The position numbers were made by a program, and so were the translations under genes. The notes beneath the pieces are model-generated. The model was not told where the DNA came from, did no database searches, and worked only from the letters and a program-made list of their open reading frames with translations. From contig OX465600.1 of the NCBI GenBank assembly GCA_950022295.1, positions 27,193,282-27,257,281 on the forward strand: a DNA stretch of 64,000 nt, read 5' to 3'. Source of the stretch: Bromus sterilis. Taxonomy: Eukaryota; Streptophyta; Magnoliopsida; Poales; Poaceae. Shown here piece after piece: positions 24,452 through 37,689 of this stretch. Positions within the stretch are counted from its first letter, which is position 1. Every line of letters begins with the position of its first letter.

Positions 24452-24527
24452 TACATTCTTGGAACAAAGATGGCATTTCCTGGGCTTGGAGAAGCCACAC
24501 GAACGTGTTGATCTCATTGCGTTTTGA
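24452..24527 (+). pseudogene. Cytochrome c last-exon fragment
   Basis: After an acceptor (CCATGCAG) the DNA translates as YILGTKMAFPGLG. After a one-base frame correction it reads EKPHERVDLIAF and then TGA. This corresponds to the conserved YIPGTKM-FPGLKKP-ERADLIA-L block of plant cytochrome c, which includes the heme-ligand methionine region. Relative to a functional gene it has a Pro-to-Leu change, a frameshift and a premature stop. The exon start agrees with where plant cytochrome c genes place an intron. About 300 bases of 3'-UTR-like sequence follow. It is a pseudogene fragment with a retained intron, so not a processed copy. Confidence 0.78.
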
Positions 24528-24879
24528 TGGTGTTACAGAGTCGTAAAATCTTAGTCTTTATGTTTTAATGTACTGATGCTATGCTGATTAAAAACAGTTT
24601 TGTAATGAGATGTCCTTTTACTGTTGTTATGTTGCATGTGCTAAGTGATGTAAAGATTAGAATTTTATTTATGAAAAGCTTTGTGGCAATCCCTGTGTAC
24701 CAAACAAATGGGTTGGTACAAGGAAAATATGGGGAAGAGTTTGGGGTGGTGGAACAGTATTTGGTGTAGCATGTGATTTCACCGGGGTTTATACACTGGT
24801 AATCACTATAATCCATTCCCACCAAGCAAGGCCTAAGGTGCAGATTGGAAGATGAAACTAACTTACAGAGTATACTAAT

Positions 24880-25054
24880 GGCGCACCTGAAGTGCTAGTA
24901 ATTGCGCACTATAAGGTGCGTCACTATTGTCTGGGATACTAATGACGCACTTAGTATTTGCTACTAGTGGCGTTCTAGTAATTAATGATACACCTGCAGT
25001 GCGCCATTAGTAGCAAAAACAGGTGCGCCACTAATAACCTGTTTTCTAGTAGTG
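24880..25054. mobile_element. Short CACTA-type remnant
   Basis: The right end is the complement of CACTACTAGAAAACAGG, ending at 25054. The interior repeats GGCGCACCTG and GTGCGCCATTAGTA in both orientations. The left terminus is not recognisable, so this is a truncated or very degraded deletion derivative. Confidence 0.6.
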
Positions 25055-26150
25055 CTGGAGGTTAGAGGGAAGGTGTGTGGCCAAGTGAATCTCCCGTGTC
25101 GACTCCACTTACTACTCTAGTGCCTAAACTAATAAATGTACAAAAACAGACAGAAAAATAACACATTTCCTTTTACTGTATTTTTTAATGAACATTAACA
25201 AATTAAGATGGTAATGATTTGTTTCTTATTAAGCCGTTATTAATTAATCTACCCATACGCTCAAATATTTTTAGCTATGTTGTTCACATACTTATTTATT
25301 TTCTGTACATATTTATCTTAGATGCTCATTTTGATCATTACTGTTCACTATTTATATTTAAGAGTGTTGTCAATAAAGAAATTCTAATTTGTAAGCCAAT
25401 GATCTTGAGTGCTGAAATTAGGTAATTACAAAGATTTGAAAATAAAATTCTTTGACGAAATGTTATTACACTCTATACAAAAAGTATAATTATAATTTTA
25501 TAACACTATTTTTTATGTTGCGACTTTGTCTATAGGTATATTATTATGCAACATGACTTATATATGCCATCTTGAGTGAGTATATACAAATTCTTTTTCT
25601 ATAGGTAGTTCTCAAATTTCAACAATTTTTAAAAAACTAGTACTACCTAAAAATTTTACAAAATTTAAATTGATCTTATGAATTTTTTGTCCATAGAGTA
25701 TGCTACAAGCTGGAAAAATATATCACAAAGCTTAATATCCATAGAATAGAAGTATTGAAACACGTTGAAGAAATATCATCCTTCTTTTTGGTTCACATTA
25801 TAAACATGTAGACAATATCAATATCACCTCATTTGCATGGGAATTTGGTGATCAAGGAAAATACGTCGGTTCCAAATTACGAAGAAAATCATGCATTATA
25901 AGATAGCCTAAAGAGAATTAAATTTATTGCACACCAAAATTCAAATTATCCACGTGATTATTAAGAACAAAAAATGAACATATTTTTCACATAAAATTGA
26001 TATGTATAAATTTTAATCTAGAAAAATAGCACATTACATTTAGTATATTATAATGCAAAATGGTTTATATGTGCCATTTTCAGACAAATCTAGAGAAAAA
26101 AGGTATAAATAGTTAATTATCAACGTCAAACAATTTTGCAAATTCCATAT
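25055..26150. other. AT-rich stretch, nothing recognised
   Basis: About 1.1 kb, strongly AT-rich from 25140 on, with no coding frame above 70 codons that looks real and no terminal repeats seen. Confidence 0.5.
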
Positions 26151-26222
26151 CTAAAACCGGACGTGCAGAAATTTATTGAAGTCGTTGGCCGCCAGCCCGT
26201 CATCGGGAAATCGTTGGCCCAT
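26151..26222 (-). CDS. Orphan 5' exon or short ORF behind a TATA promoter
   Basis: On the minus strand, ATG at 26222 lies in the context ACGGCCATGGGCC and opens a 23-codon frame (MGQRFPDDGLAANDFNKF...) that stops at 26151. A donor-like CCG|GTTTTAG lies just before the stop, so it may be a first exon whose later exons are gone. GC-rich sequence (26160-26350) is confined to this promoter-proximal part, between AT-rich DNA and the solo LTR. I do not recognise the protein. Confidence 0.3.
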   Translation of the reverse strand: MGQRFPDDGLAANDFNKFLHVRF

Positions 26223-26329
26223 GGCCGTGCAGGAGAAATAAATGGGAGGAGAAGATATGCTGGCGTGTGTGCTTGTGCGGCAAGCGTGCGGAAATGGCGA
26301 GTGCACGGCGAGCGGCGGCGAGGGTCGAC

Positions 26330-26336
26330 TTTTATA
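26330..26336 (-). promoter_or_regulatory. TATA box of the orphan exon
   Basis: CTATAAAA on the minus strand, about 110 bases upstream of the ATG at 26222 and followed by a C-rich leader, as in plant core promoters. Only about 20 bases of its upstream DNA remain before the solo LTR at 26357; the rest would resume at 41189. Confidence 0.4.
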
Positions 26337-27442
26337 GTGGCGAAAGGGCAGGAGGGTGTGACGCCCCCGATTTACGACCATGTACAACAATCATACATGC
26401 AAGGTACACAGTCGAGATCAGGGACTCACGATAAGATATCACAACACAACTCTACAAATAAAATAACAAAAGTTGTATAATACAAGCCAGGGGTCACGAG
26501 GGCTCGAATACAACAGCTCGAGAGCACGAAGTTAGCGGAAGCAATAGTATCTGAGTACAGACACAAAAATACAAGTTTGCCTTAATAAAGCTAGCACAAA
26601 CACTACTCAACGATCGAAAAGGCGAGGCCTCCTGCCTGAGAACCTCTGAACTACTCCTGGTCAACGGGAAACTCGACGTCGTAGTAGGCGCCTCCGGGGT
26701 ACTCCTGCTCCTGGGCGCCAGCGTCTGGTTGCAGCAATCCATGTATATAAAACAAAGGGGGAATAAAGCAAGGGTGAGTATCTAGCATACTCAGCGAGAC
26801 TTAAACCCAGGCTACTAAGCATTTATGCACTTCTATCAAAATGGATGAAGAGGTTGTATAGTGGACTTGTTGATAGAAGTACCAGGGTAAAAGGGAATAT
26901 GGTAGGCCTATCGAAGAGTAGAATCTTCCGACGATTCTTGAAGCACAAGAAGAGGATAGCCAACAGTTATACGTAAAGCATAAATTAACAATGCAGCAGA
27001 AGTTGCTGCAACATTGTATAATAGTAAGTTGTAATAATTTTCAATGCCTCCGAGATCACTTCCTCGACTTCCCTGCGAAGAAGAAAACCCGGAACCAACA
27101 GTTTAGTAATGTAGTACTTTGTAGTGGTAGGATATGGCTTTAGCATAAAGCGTACTGTTACCTTAGACATGGCTATTTGAATAGATTAATCTTCCCTGCA
27201 TGGGTGAACTTGTGTTACACTACAACGCACGGATCTCCAGGGTGGCGTACACCTTGATAGGGAATGCCTCACCGAGGCTATCTGACACACCGTAGACCAT
27301 CCTTCAAACTCAACAGACGCCATCCGTCAGTTTAAATCCTAAGTACGCATGGCTTTGGACCCTAATAATCCTGACGTACTCCTGCATGGTGCGTGGCTGG
27401 CCGATGAAGCAAAGGCAAATATCACAGGAGCAAAAAGACACA

Positions 27443-30400
27443 TGTAAGGCCCGATATGCGGTACTGTTCCAGATCTAGGTGTTTCCACCCAGATCCGTGG
27501 ACGAAGCACATATCGGTCCCACCGCGACATATGACAAAGCCATATGCCCCGGATTTCCAACATGATATCACAACATTACAGATACAAGGATACAACATCT
27601 CATACAATCGGCATACAACTGCCTCAGATATAATACAACAGCGGAAGATACATGTCTGAGTACAGACTACAAGCAAATGCCTAGTGGCAAAGAGAAAAAC
27701 ATCGATCCCATAACCACACGGGTCGAGGCCCTCCGCCGGGATCCGCCTAACTAGTCGTCGTCGAGTCTCCACGTGAAACGTCGATCACCATACCTGTTGT
27801 CGATCAGAACCCTGAAAAGAGTTTGGGGGTAGTATCATGAGTACAGAGGTACTCAGCATCCAACTGTAGTGGTCATCTGACCCAGCAAGGACTTCATCAC
27901 TCGTCATTCTAGGACAACTAGTAGTTTACGGTAAGGAAGGGGTAAGTGGTGAGGTTGCTGCCGCACTAGCATTTATGAAGTGGCTAACGATCTAGAGAGT
28001 AAGATAAGAAGCCAAGCATTCGATGAGGAATCGCCTCCAACAAGTCTTGCTATCAACTACTTACGCAAACATAACACCTATCCTATCCTTGTCCTCCTCT
28101 TCGCATCCCGACGAAGAAGAAGCAGTCAAGGCACACGCACACGTTGATCAAGTTATATTAAGATTATCTCAGTTGTTGTTGTCTATGAACAAGGAGTAGG
28201 TCTCAAGTCGTCCATAACCGTGGACACGGCTTCTCGAAAAGATTTAACCCTGCAGGGTTTTCCAACTGCCCATTACGAGGCTCCGCACGCACGCCCATCT
28301 CTCTCAGTTGCTACCCATTACAGGCAACCATTTTATGATTTAGTTCCAAGAGATCCGAAACGACAAGTCCCTCTAACTAACAACGAACAAATCCGGGTGG
28401 CCCCCGGTGAGTCGACATCCAGCTCAGGAGCCGGCCGCTCTCTCGATCTGTTCCCTACCGTCTGTCGCAGGTTTGGATACCCGATTAATCACACATTGGG
28501 AAACCGGGTCCTCAGCCGGACAAAGTGGGCCAGCAAGGGAACTATGTCCTCACTGGTCCGGGTTATTTTAAAAGATATCTGCTAGGAGCGACCCGACAAG
28601 ATATATATGCATGTTTTCAAATGGTAAATCAGCTTGGGCCACCTCTAGAAATGTTTGAAGCTAGATAGGTAAGAAAAAGGGACCCCATAAAATGCCACAC
28701 GCGGTTAGGCACGCTCAGTCTTAAAACCAATACCCGGAACTCGGATCCTAGGTGTCTCGAATGGAACAAAGCGTCGGGGCGGGATAGCCTAGACCTTCCA
28801 TCCTTCGTCGAATATAGTCAACATTATAATAATCATATCATCAACAATAATATAATAATCAGGTGATATCCCAACCCAAAGAGTAACAGGGTAACATCGT
28901 AGCATCCTAAGCATGCATACTAAGCAGGGGCTGAGCAACGAGCAATAGTAACATAGCACTACAAGGTTTGCTGGGAAGGGACATGGCTGTATCGGTTTGA
29001 AAAAGGCTGTAAACATGTGGTAGGATCAAACATCGAACCTAACCTATACTAGCATGCAAACCGCTGGTTGAAATAGAATGGATCATAAGTAATGTATAGT
29101 CCTTGCCTGTTGATAAGTCGGGTTCCGAAGGTGTAGTTGATCGCAAGCTCGCATCGTCTCCGAGAGTATCCGCGGGAGCACACAAGAAGTAAACACTGGA
29201 AAACAATCAACGGTGCACCACTATTACTACGGAGCAATACAAGAGCAAGCATCAACAAGAAGTAACACGAGACATCGCACCTACCGTCGAGAGCGGTTAC
29301 TAACGATTTAAGTGGAGTACTCGTCACACACGACGAATACCGCACGTTTACGGTGGTTCAAGTTGTTTAGCTATAGGTGATCAATCAACGGTTATTAACA
29401 TGGCAACTCAAACAAGCATGGCATAGCACACAAACATGGCAAGAGGTGAAGCATAAATAAACTACCTAAGCTAGTCAATTTAAGTGGGGTGAAATCCTAG
29501 ACATGCAAACTATTGCGGACCCCACGATAAATATTGCATTTGGTACTGTTTTGGCCTAAAAAACATTTTATTATTTTTATTAGCAAGAAAGAGCAGCATA
29601 AACACAATCTACATGCAATTCTAATCAAGTTACATATAAAGAACATTTTAAACAGAGCAACAGATAAAAAGTTATTGCATTTACAGTTTACAGTGGCAAG
29701 CAGTGTAATTAGCAGATAAACAACAAGTAAACAAAGTCAAACATGGCAAAGGAGCACAAATTATTAAACTAGACACAATTCTAAGCAAGTTTCATATTGT
29801 ACGCGTCGCAATCGGAGCTACGGTTAAAAAGTTACGGGCACTGCAAAAATCCTAATACAAACTGCCTAAATTAAATAAAAAAAACCTAGCAGGAAAAAAA
29901 GGCTAAACGGGCCGAATCTACTGGGCCCAACAGAAAAAAAGAAATAAATAAAAAAAAGAAAAAAAAAGAGGGGGCAGCCTCACTAGTGGGCTCGGCCCAG
30001 GCCGACTGCTGGACGGGGGGGGGGGGGGGGGGGGGGCGAGGTACAGGGGCGGTTCCAGCGAGGAGTTCCTCGAGGCGGCTTCTTCTGCGGGCAGAGAGGA
30101 GATGAGGGAGAGAGGAAGAGGAGGCGAGGAGGAGGAGAGGAGGGAGCCGCGGTGGAGGGAGCACGGCCGCGGCGGCTCACCGGCCGGCGGCTGGCAGCGC
30201 GGCGGCGCCACGGGTGGAGATGGATCGGGCGCCAGATGGGCCTTGCGGGCCCGCGGCGGCGCCTCCAGGCCCTGCGGGGCCCGGATCGGGCTGGCTGGAG
30301 GTGGGAGAAGCAGGGGCGACGTGGCGGCACCCGGAGCGTCGGATCTCAGATCTGACGGCTCCGGAGGGCTAGGGGCTAGGGTTTCGAGATCTGGGGGTTT

Positions 30401-30961
30401 GGGGGGCTAATTTGGGGCAAAGTGGAGGGGGGTGGCTGCAAATTTCACATAGGGAAACCCTAATTGGGTGTGGGAGGCTGGGGGTCTTTATATAGCCCCG
30501 GTGGCTGGCAGTTTGCAAAAACATCATCGGTTTTTCTCTCGCGCGCACGGTGCTCACGTTTCTGACAGCCGGGGGTCCGCAGTACCTCCGATTCGGGTAA
30601 AACTTCGAGCTGCGCGATCGGTGCGTCGAGCCGGAGGCTTTCACCTCGCGCTGGAACCGTTCCGAAAACACTTTCCGACGCGCTATAAAAATATCCCGTT
30701 TAATTATTAAACGGGGTTTTTCGTTCCGTTGGCTGCGGCTGGTCTCGTGCGGTTTTTGCGACGGCGATCGGGCGAAACCCGGTGTCGCAAAGGTCGAGTG
30801 TCAGGGTGGCAAGGGTCGGTCTCCGTCCGGTACGAGATAAGAGGGGGGAAATAATCGCCGATCGATAAATCGGGGATGCAAACACCGCAAACAAATCAGG
30901 CAATCAATCAATTCACACCGAAAACAAAATTTTTAATTTTTCTGAAAACTGGGCTGTTACA
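27443..30961 (-). mobile_element. Second solo LTR (3,519 bp) with perfect target duplication
   Basis: Ends are TGTAAGGCCCGATA at 27443 and CTGTTACA at 30961. ACACA lies on both sides (27438-27442 and 30962-30966), a perfect 5-bp duplication showing that a whole LTR remains after loss of the internal region. A minus-strand TATA box CTATATAAAG (30486-30495) gives the orientation and a U3 of about 470 bp. GC-rich leader sequence follows. ORFs in 29880-30410 are by-products of GC and G-run composition. Confidence 0.88.
30015..30036 (+). repeat. 22-base poly-G tract
   Basis: An uninterrupted run of 22 G inside the inner solo LTR, in the GC-rich transcribed part. It is capable of quadruplex formation and prone to sequencing error. 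Confidence 0.85.
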
Positions 30962-33077
30962 ACACACCACTTCCCGACGCAGGCCACGGTACTATTGACG
31001 TTTGAAGAGCTTTCGAACGAGACTACGATGCAGGGAGCCCATACTCGTCATCCCACGTGTAGGCAACGCGTATAAGACAAAAGGCTACTCAAGTCATCCA
31101 CTGAACCATTAGTCATTTTATTATCTCATGGACAACCGTTATCGTTAACGACTAATTCACACAAAGGAAAACGAACAACGGCCAGGACCACCACTACATC
31201 GGTGCCTTCCTTGTCGTCCCGTCAAAGCACGCGGTTACCAACAAGGTGAACCGTCTCCTTACCTTATCTCGCGGTTGCTCTTAGAGGAGCTCGACTTTCG
31301 TGGTTTGGTAACTCTCGCGGACAACGATAAGGGTCCAAGCCCACATGTACATCGGTATTCCCTCCCTGTCGTCCCGTCGCAATACTTCTCGCGGGCACCG
31401 TTGCGTCACCCGACTACTTACCTTTAAGGACACCGGTCGATTTAGGTGCCTACCATCAAGTGAAACCAGAAGGAATCACCCCCGATGATACACTTGAAGT
31501 GGTTTGACAGAGACATCAGCGGGAATGAACTAAAGAGGAATATCCGCGTATAACCCCGGTGGTGCTTTGCTACTGAGCCGATGACGAGAGTGAAATACGA
31601 GTCCATCCATTCATAAGTCAAACTTGAAGCGACTCAACAGAGTCTCGCCGTTCTAGGTTCCCTTGGGTGTCTGCTCTGTACCGTACCTGTTGCAGAAATT
31701 TAAATCGTTTGTCTTCCACGTTCACTCCCTAGAGTGATCACGACCCGATTACTAAACCTAGTTGACTAATATTGCGCAGGGCTAACTGTTGAATATTATA
31801 TTTATATACTAGGCAGCATAGGATAAGGCAGGTACATCAAGGGCGACAATGGCAGACTATGCAATGAAGAGGAATGTAACGTAGCAGCAACAATGCCTAG
31901 TGCAAAGATAAATATAGATAGATAGGTGATATCTAGGAGAGGTAATGGGGCACTTCTTGCCTGTAAGCACGGTAGCAAGAGGATGGTCGTCGACGTAGTT
32001 GTCGTACTCAGCAACGGTGTCGTCGGCGGCAGTATCGGGGTCTATCGAAGAATAAAGGGGGGAGAAACAGTAAATACACGACAATAATAGCAATACAAAT
32101 ACAAGACATGGTAATATGTTATGTTAGAGGTGAACTAACGCGGTGCTACACGTTGCAGATGAAACGGGAATTTAACTGGATATTTTACCGGCTCCAGGTG
32201 ATTACTGGACAGATGATCCGGAGGGGAAAGTCTTGTATTCTGTATGTTACAGGAGTGGGGTGGGTATGTGGGCGGCGTATTCGTATTCGTTGAATTTTTC
32301 TGATCAACTTTCATGTATAAAATATTTTGATTTCAGTTACGGTTTAAAACATATTGAATTTCAAAATTTTATTCAATTTAAAAGAATTTCTGGATTTCTT
32401 TTATTTAATAAACCTAACATTATCCACAACAGTGATTGTTGACCAGTCAAACTGATAGGTGGGGCCCCTCTGTCATACACAGTGGCTAAATAATTCCTTT
32501 TATTTATTTAAACAGTGAACGGGTCCCACTTGTCATTGTTTCATTGTGGAATTCTCTGAGATTTGGCTAAGTCTGAGAATCTGTTTTAAACATCAACTAG
32601 CAGATTTCGATAGGCTACGGTTTAATATTCTGCTCATCCGACGAATTAGTGTTTTATATCAAATTTGAGCAATTTTCTGTGATCTTCAATCTGGTACGGA
32701 TGCGAAATTTACTAGAGTTCATTTACTTGACCAAAACCTTGGTTAAAAATGGCCACTTAATGTAATTTCCAAAATCTATTAAAATTTTCATTTTCTGATT
32801 TTCATGGCAATTAATCTATGCACCAAATGAAGTTGGTCCAGTTGAATAAAATGGAGCTGGTTACATCTAATCTATGTTTATATAATTTTAGCCACTTTAG
32901 AATTCACTTTGCTATGGTTTTGGTGTTGTTTTGTTGCTCAAAATGAGGGTTCAGCAGCAACAAGGAATTAGAGAAAGTCTAATAAAGCCTACTCAGCAGG
33001 CTATAGCAGAAGCCATGTCATCAAAATTCTAGCTGGTAGACAGGTAAATGAGGAGAGAGAGCGCAGCGGGTGCATTA

Positions 33078-33359
33078 GGGCACTCCCAATGGTAGTATCT
33101 TAGCACGTTATTATAGGTATTTTTCTTATGTGGCATAGTATTTAATAAAGAAAGAGAGGGAGGTTGTATCTTAGCTAAGATACAACTCTTGCACGTGGTC
33201 ATATGCAAAAAGCATGGTTAGACCAATTACATTCATGCATGGAGCTAAAATCATTAAATAAGATATAATCTCTAAAAAATAATGCATTGTGAAGGTTGTA
33301 TCTTAAGTTTTTATTGCTCCTATGATATTGTGCTAAGAAACAATGCATTGAGAGAGTCC
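33078..33359. mobile_element. Tourist-like (PIF/Harbinger) MITE 1
   Basis: 282 bp with terminal GGGCACTCCCAATG and the complement of GGACTCTCTCAATG, flanked by TTA on both sides (33075-33077 and 33360-33362). A near-copy is MITE 2 just downstream. Confidence 0.8.
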
Positions 33360-34289
33360 TTAGTCACCCGGCTGTAGCACACCTTACAAGATAAGATAAA
33401 AGTTACTTTTGCTGCACTGGTGCTTTCTTCTTCCCTTCCAATCGTGTGTATTTCCTCTCGCTACTTTACATGCAAGTATTAAATGTTGTAGCCAATTTAA
33501 GGGCACTCCCAATGCTTGTATCTTAGCACGTAATTATAGGCATTTTGCTTATGTGGCATACTATTTAATAAAGAAAGAGAGGAAGGTTGTATTTTAGCTA
33601 AGATACAACCCTTGCACATGGCCATATGCAAAAAGCATGATTAAACCAATCATATTTATGCATGGAGCTAGAATCATTAAATAAGATACAGCCTCAAAGA
33701 AACAATGCATTGTAGGGGTTGTATCTTAAGTTTTTATTGCTCCTATGATATTGTGATAAGAAACAAGGATGCGGCTAGGGAGCCCCCGCGCGCCCAGCGG
33801 TTGTGCCGAGCGGCCTTTCCTAATAAAGAAATTATCATCTCTGCGCTGTCTTCATGTCTAAAAAGGGAAAGAACCAGTTCGCTTTTTACCCTCACGCTAC
33901 TTTGGTTCAGAGCTACTACGTGCATGTATTTTTTATTTTAAAATTTTCAAAAAGCTATAACTTTTGAACCGAGTATCGAAATTCAGATCCGTTTGCACCG
34001 TTGGGTTTCTCGCGACCAGTTCTTCAAAACTAGATCCCATATGGATAGGTTTCGACGAAAAAATAAAATTGAGCAACTCTAGTGCTATAAGTAAGCAACT
34101 CTTCTTATTTGTGTAGTATGATTTCCTATCAGTTTGGTTTGTGTAAAAATAAGAAAATAATACAAAATATGATGCATCTTTAGTGCTAAATAAAAGCAAC
34201 ATTATTGCATTATGTCCTTCAATGAATTTTATTAACATTATCTCAATTTGCTTATCATGGTTGTTTAGTTGCCCAACGTTGATGATCAA

Positions 34290-37200
34290 TTGCTATAATG
34301 TTCTAGCAAGATCCAAAGCAACTATCCTTAGCAAAAAAAACTTATAAATCTAAGGAACAACATTACCAATAACACAATGAAAAAATATTGTAGGAAAACC
34401 GAGCAACTATCATAGCAAAATCAAGTACATGTCCTAGCAAAATACAAACAACATTATTAGTAAAAAACAGAATGCAAAAATATTCCTAGCAAACTAAGCA
34501 ATTGTTCTAATAAAACTAATCAATTCTTCTAATAAATCAAGGTACCATCCTAACAAAATTAAGCAACTATCCTAACAAAACCAAGCATCAATCTTAGCAA
34601 ATCCATGCAACTATATCATCATATCACATAATACACAATGTCCTAGTAAACTAAGCAATTGCCATAACAAACCAAACAACTATCATAACAAACCAAGTCA
34701 ATGTCTTAACAAAAAAAAATCAAATAACTTTTATAACAAATCAAGCAACTATCATAACAAAACTAAGTAACTATCCTAACAAACTAAGCAACTGTCTTAA
34801 CAAGAAATCAAACAACTTTCATAACAAAATCAAGCAACTGTCCTAACAAAACTACGCAATTGTCCTAATAAAACTATGCAACTATCCTAACAAAACCAAG
34901 CAACAGTCTTAACAAAAAATAAAACTACTTTCATAACAATACCAAAGAACTGTCTGAGCAAAATCAAGCAACTGTCCTATCAAACCAATATTTTGTCTTA
35001 ACAAAATCAAGCAATTGTCATAATAAGGGACGTGGCTAGCTGGCGGCCGAGCGCCCAGCCGTCCAACCCAACGCCCTTTCCAAATATAGAAATGACCTAC
35101 TACGCTCTTTTACCTTACTATAATAAGAAGATTTTTCTCCTCCCGCTCAATACTTTACGTGCGTTTATTGGAGGTTTTAAAATATTTAAAAAGCTATAAC
35201 TTTAGATTCGAGCGTCAGAATTTATATCCGTTTTCACCGTTGGGTTTCTTGTGACGAGTACTTCAAAACTAGATCTCATATGGGTATGTTTCGACGAACT
35301 TTTTTTTGAGCAACTATGAATGCGATGGAGGCAACTTTAGTGCTAAAAGAAAGCAACTTCTTAGCAACTATGAATATGATGAAGGCATGCATTTTGAGAA
35401 AATTCCCATTAAAAGAATAACACATATCCGAATAAAGTGTAACCGAGTACGTACGTTTTGAGCAACTCCTAGGTGACATTTACGCAACTCCCTATTGAAC
35501 GAAAAACTCATATCTAAACAAATGGTCCCGTTCGATGAAAAACTCACATATGAACAAAAAAGCAATTGTAGGCGTGCGTTTTTAGCAAGTCCTAGCCAAT
35601 ACTTATGAAACTCTCTATTGAACAATTACAAAAACACAGTGCAAAACTGTTTTAGCAAAACTAAGCTACTGTCCAATCAAAACCAAGAAACCGTGCTAGC
35701 AAACTCAAGCAACTGCGTAACAAACACAATGCAATTTTTTCCTAGCAAAAATCAAGCAACTGTCATAATAAACCAAGCAACTGTACTAACAAAACCAAAC
35801 AACAAAGCTATGACACCATGCAACTAGGACTGATGCACGCCTCATCTACGCCGTGTAACCGCTGGACGGGCACCGCGTCGAGCAGGTCGATGTGAGTTCG
35901 ACAATTGATCCGTCGTGGTCAGAGCCCGGTACCTTCATCACAACGCGGTTGCGACCCTAGGGCTTGCCGGTTACCCATAGTGGCGTCGTCATGTGCGACT
36001 CTTCCTCACCATCATTTGCTATGAGGGAGGACTCCCGCGCACTTTGCCTCGCACGATTGGCACGCCGCGCCTCACCTCCCCATTGATCGGGTTATAAGTG
36101 CGGGCTTATTATAAAATCAACTGCAACTACCCCCTATAAAAATCCACACAACTGTTCTAGCAAGATCTAAAACAATAGTCTTAGCAAAAAATCCAAGAAA
36201 CTTTCCTAGCAAAGGCAGGCAACTATTTGACAAAATCAAAGTGCAAAACTGTTCTAGCAAAACTAAACAACCGGCCTATAAATCCAAGCAATTGAGCTAG
36301 CAAATGTGTTGTTAAAAAGTACAATGCAAAACTTTCCTAGCAAAAAGCAAGAACTATGCTAACATACCCAAGCAATTGTCCTAATAAAACAAACTACTGC
36401 GCTATGACACGATGCAACTAGGGTTGATGCATGTCTCATCTATGCTCTGCACCCCCTGGACTGGTCGACGCGTCTAGCAAGTCAATGTGAGTTTGTTGAT
36501 GGATCCGTCGTGGTCGTAGCCCGACACCAAGCAACTGCGCTATGACATGATGCAACTTCGGATGTGCATTTTGTGCAACTCTCCGTTGAACGAGAAATTT
36601 CCATTCAAACAAAGAGCAACTCTGAGCGTGTATTTTGAGCAACTTCTGGATGAAATTTATGTAACTCCTTATGGAGTGAAAAACTCGTATCCGAGAGAAA
36701 CTCCCTCGTGAAATGAAAACTCAAAACCTAACAAAGAACAATTACTTGTGTGCATTTCGAGTAACTTATAGTTGACATTTATTCAACTCCCTATTGAACG
36801 GAAAACTCATATCTAAACAAATGGTAACTATGGACGTGTGTTTTGAGTAACTTCCCGTTGGATGGAAAACTCATATCCGAACAAAGAGCAACTACGGACG
36901 GGTGTGTTGAGCAACTCCTAGCTGACATTTATGCAACTCTCTGCCCAACAGAAAACTCTTGTCCGAATAAATAACAACTGCAAACGTGCATTTTGATCTA
37001 CTCCCTTGTTTAATGAAAAGCTCATATCCGAACAAAGAGTGATTGTTGGCGTGTGTTTTAAGTAACTCCTAGCTGACATTTATGCAACTCCTCGATGAAC
37101 GAAAAACTCATGTCTAGACAAATAGGAACTTCGGATGTGCGATCTGAGCAACTCTCTATCGAACAAAAAATCCTATCCGAAAAAAGAGTAACTGCGAGCG

Positions 37201-37640
37201 TGTGTTTTGAGCAACTCCTAGATGACATTTATGCAACTCCATGTCGACGAAAATAATCATATCCAAACTAATAGCAACTACAGACGTGTGTTTTGAGCAA
37301 CTCTTCATCGGACGAAAAACTCATATTCGAACAAACAACAACTGCGGACGTGCATTTTGAGCAACTCTTAGCTGACATTTATGCAACTCCATATCGCGCG
37401 AGATCCAAAGCAGACATACCTAGTAAAATATCCAAGCAACTATATTAATAAAACACAATGCAAACATATTATAGTAAAACTAAGCAACTATCTTATCAAA
37501 ATCAAGCAACTGTGATACCAAATTCATGCAACTGCGTTAGAAAGACGACAAATCAAAAATATGCTAGCAAAAATCAAGCAACTGTCTTAACAAAATTAAG
37601 CAACTGCCTCGTAACATGATATAATTGTTCTATTGTGCAA
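34290..37640 (+). repeat. Minisatellite arm, forward orientation
   Basis: Tens of degenerate units of about 20-25 bp of the form AAGCAACTGTCCTAACAAAACC (34290-35030, 35630-35810, 36140-36400, 37410-37640). They alternate with about 95-bp units containing GAGCAACTCCTAGCTGACAT and AACTCATATCCGAACAAA (35330-35630, 36540-37390). Confidence 0.85.
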
Positions 37641-37689
37641 CTCCGCATCGCACGGCGAACATACCGCGCCATTAACGTGAAATTAGTAT

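Noticed and set aside
29886..30410. Several GC-rich overlapping ORFs near the poly-G run
   Set aside because: They lie inside the inner solo LTR leader region, overlap in all frames, and have low-complexity Pro/Arg/Ser products.
26357..30961. A single 4.6-kb LTR from TGTGACGCC to CTGTTACA
   Set aside because: The ACACA duplication at 27438 and 30962 shows the 27443-30961 block is a separate insertion, so the outer LTR continues beyond 30966.
34290..37640. CRISPR-like appearance of regularly repeated GCAACT units
   Set aside because: Unit length and spacing vary, the 'spacers' are themselves repeats, the DNA is a plant transposon, and no cas gene is present.
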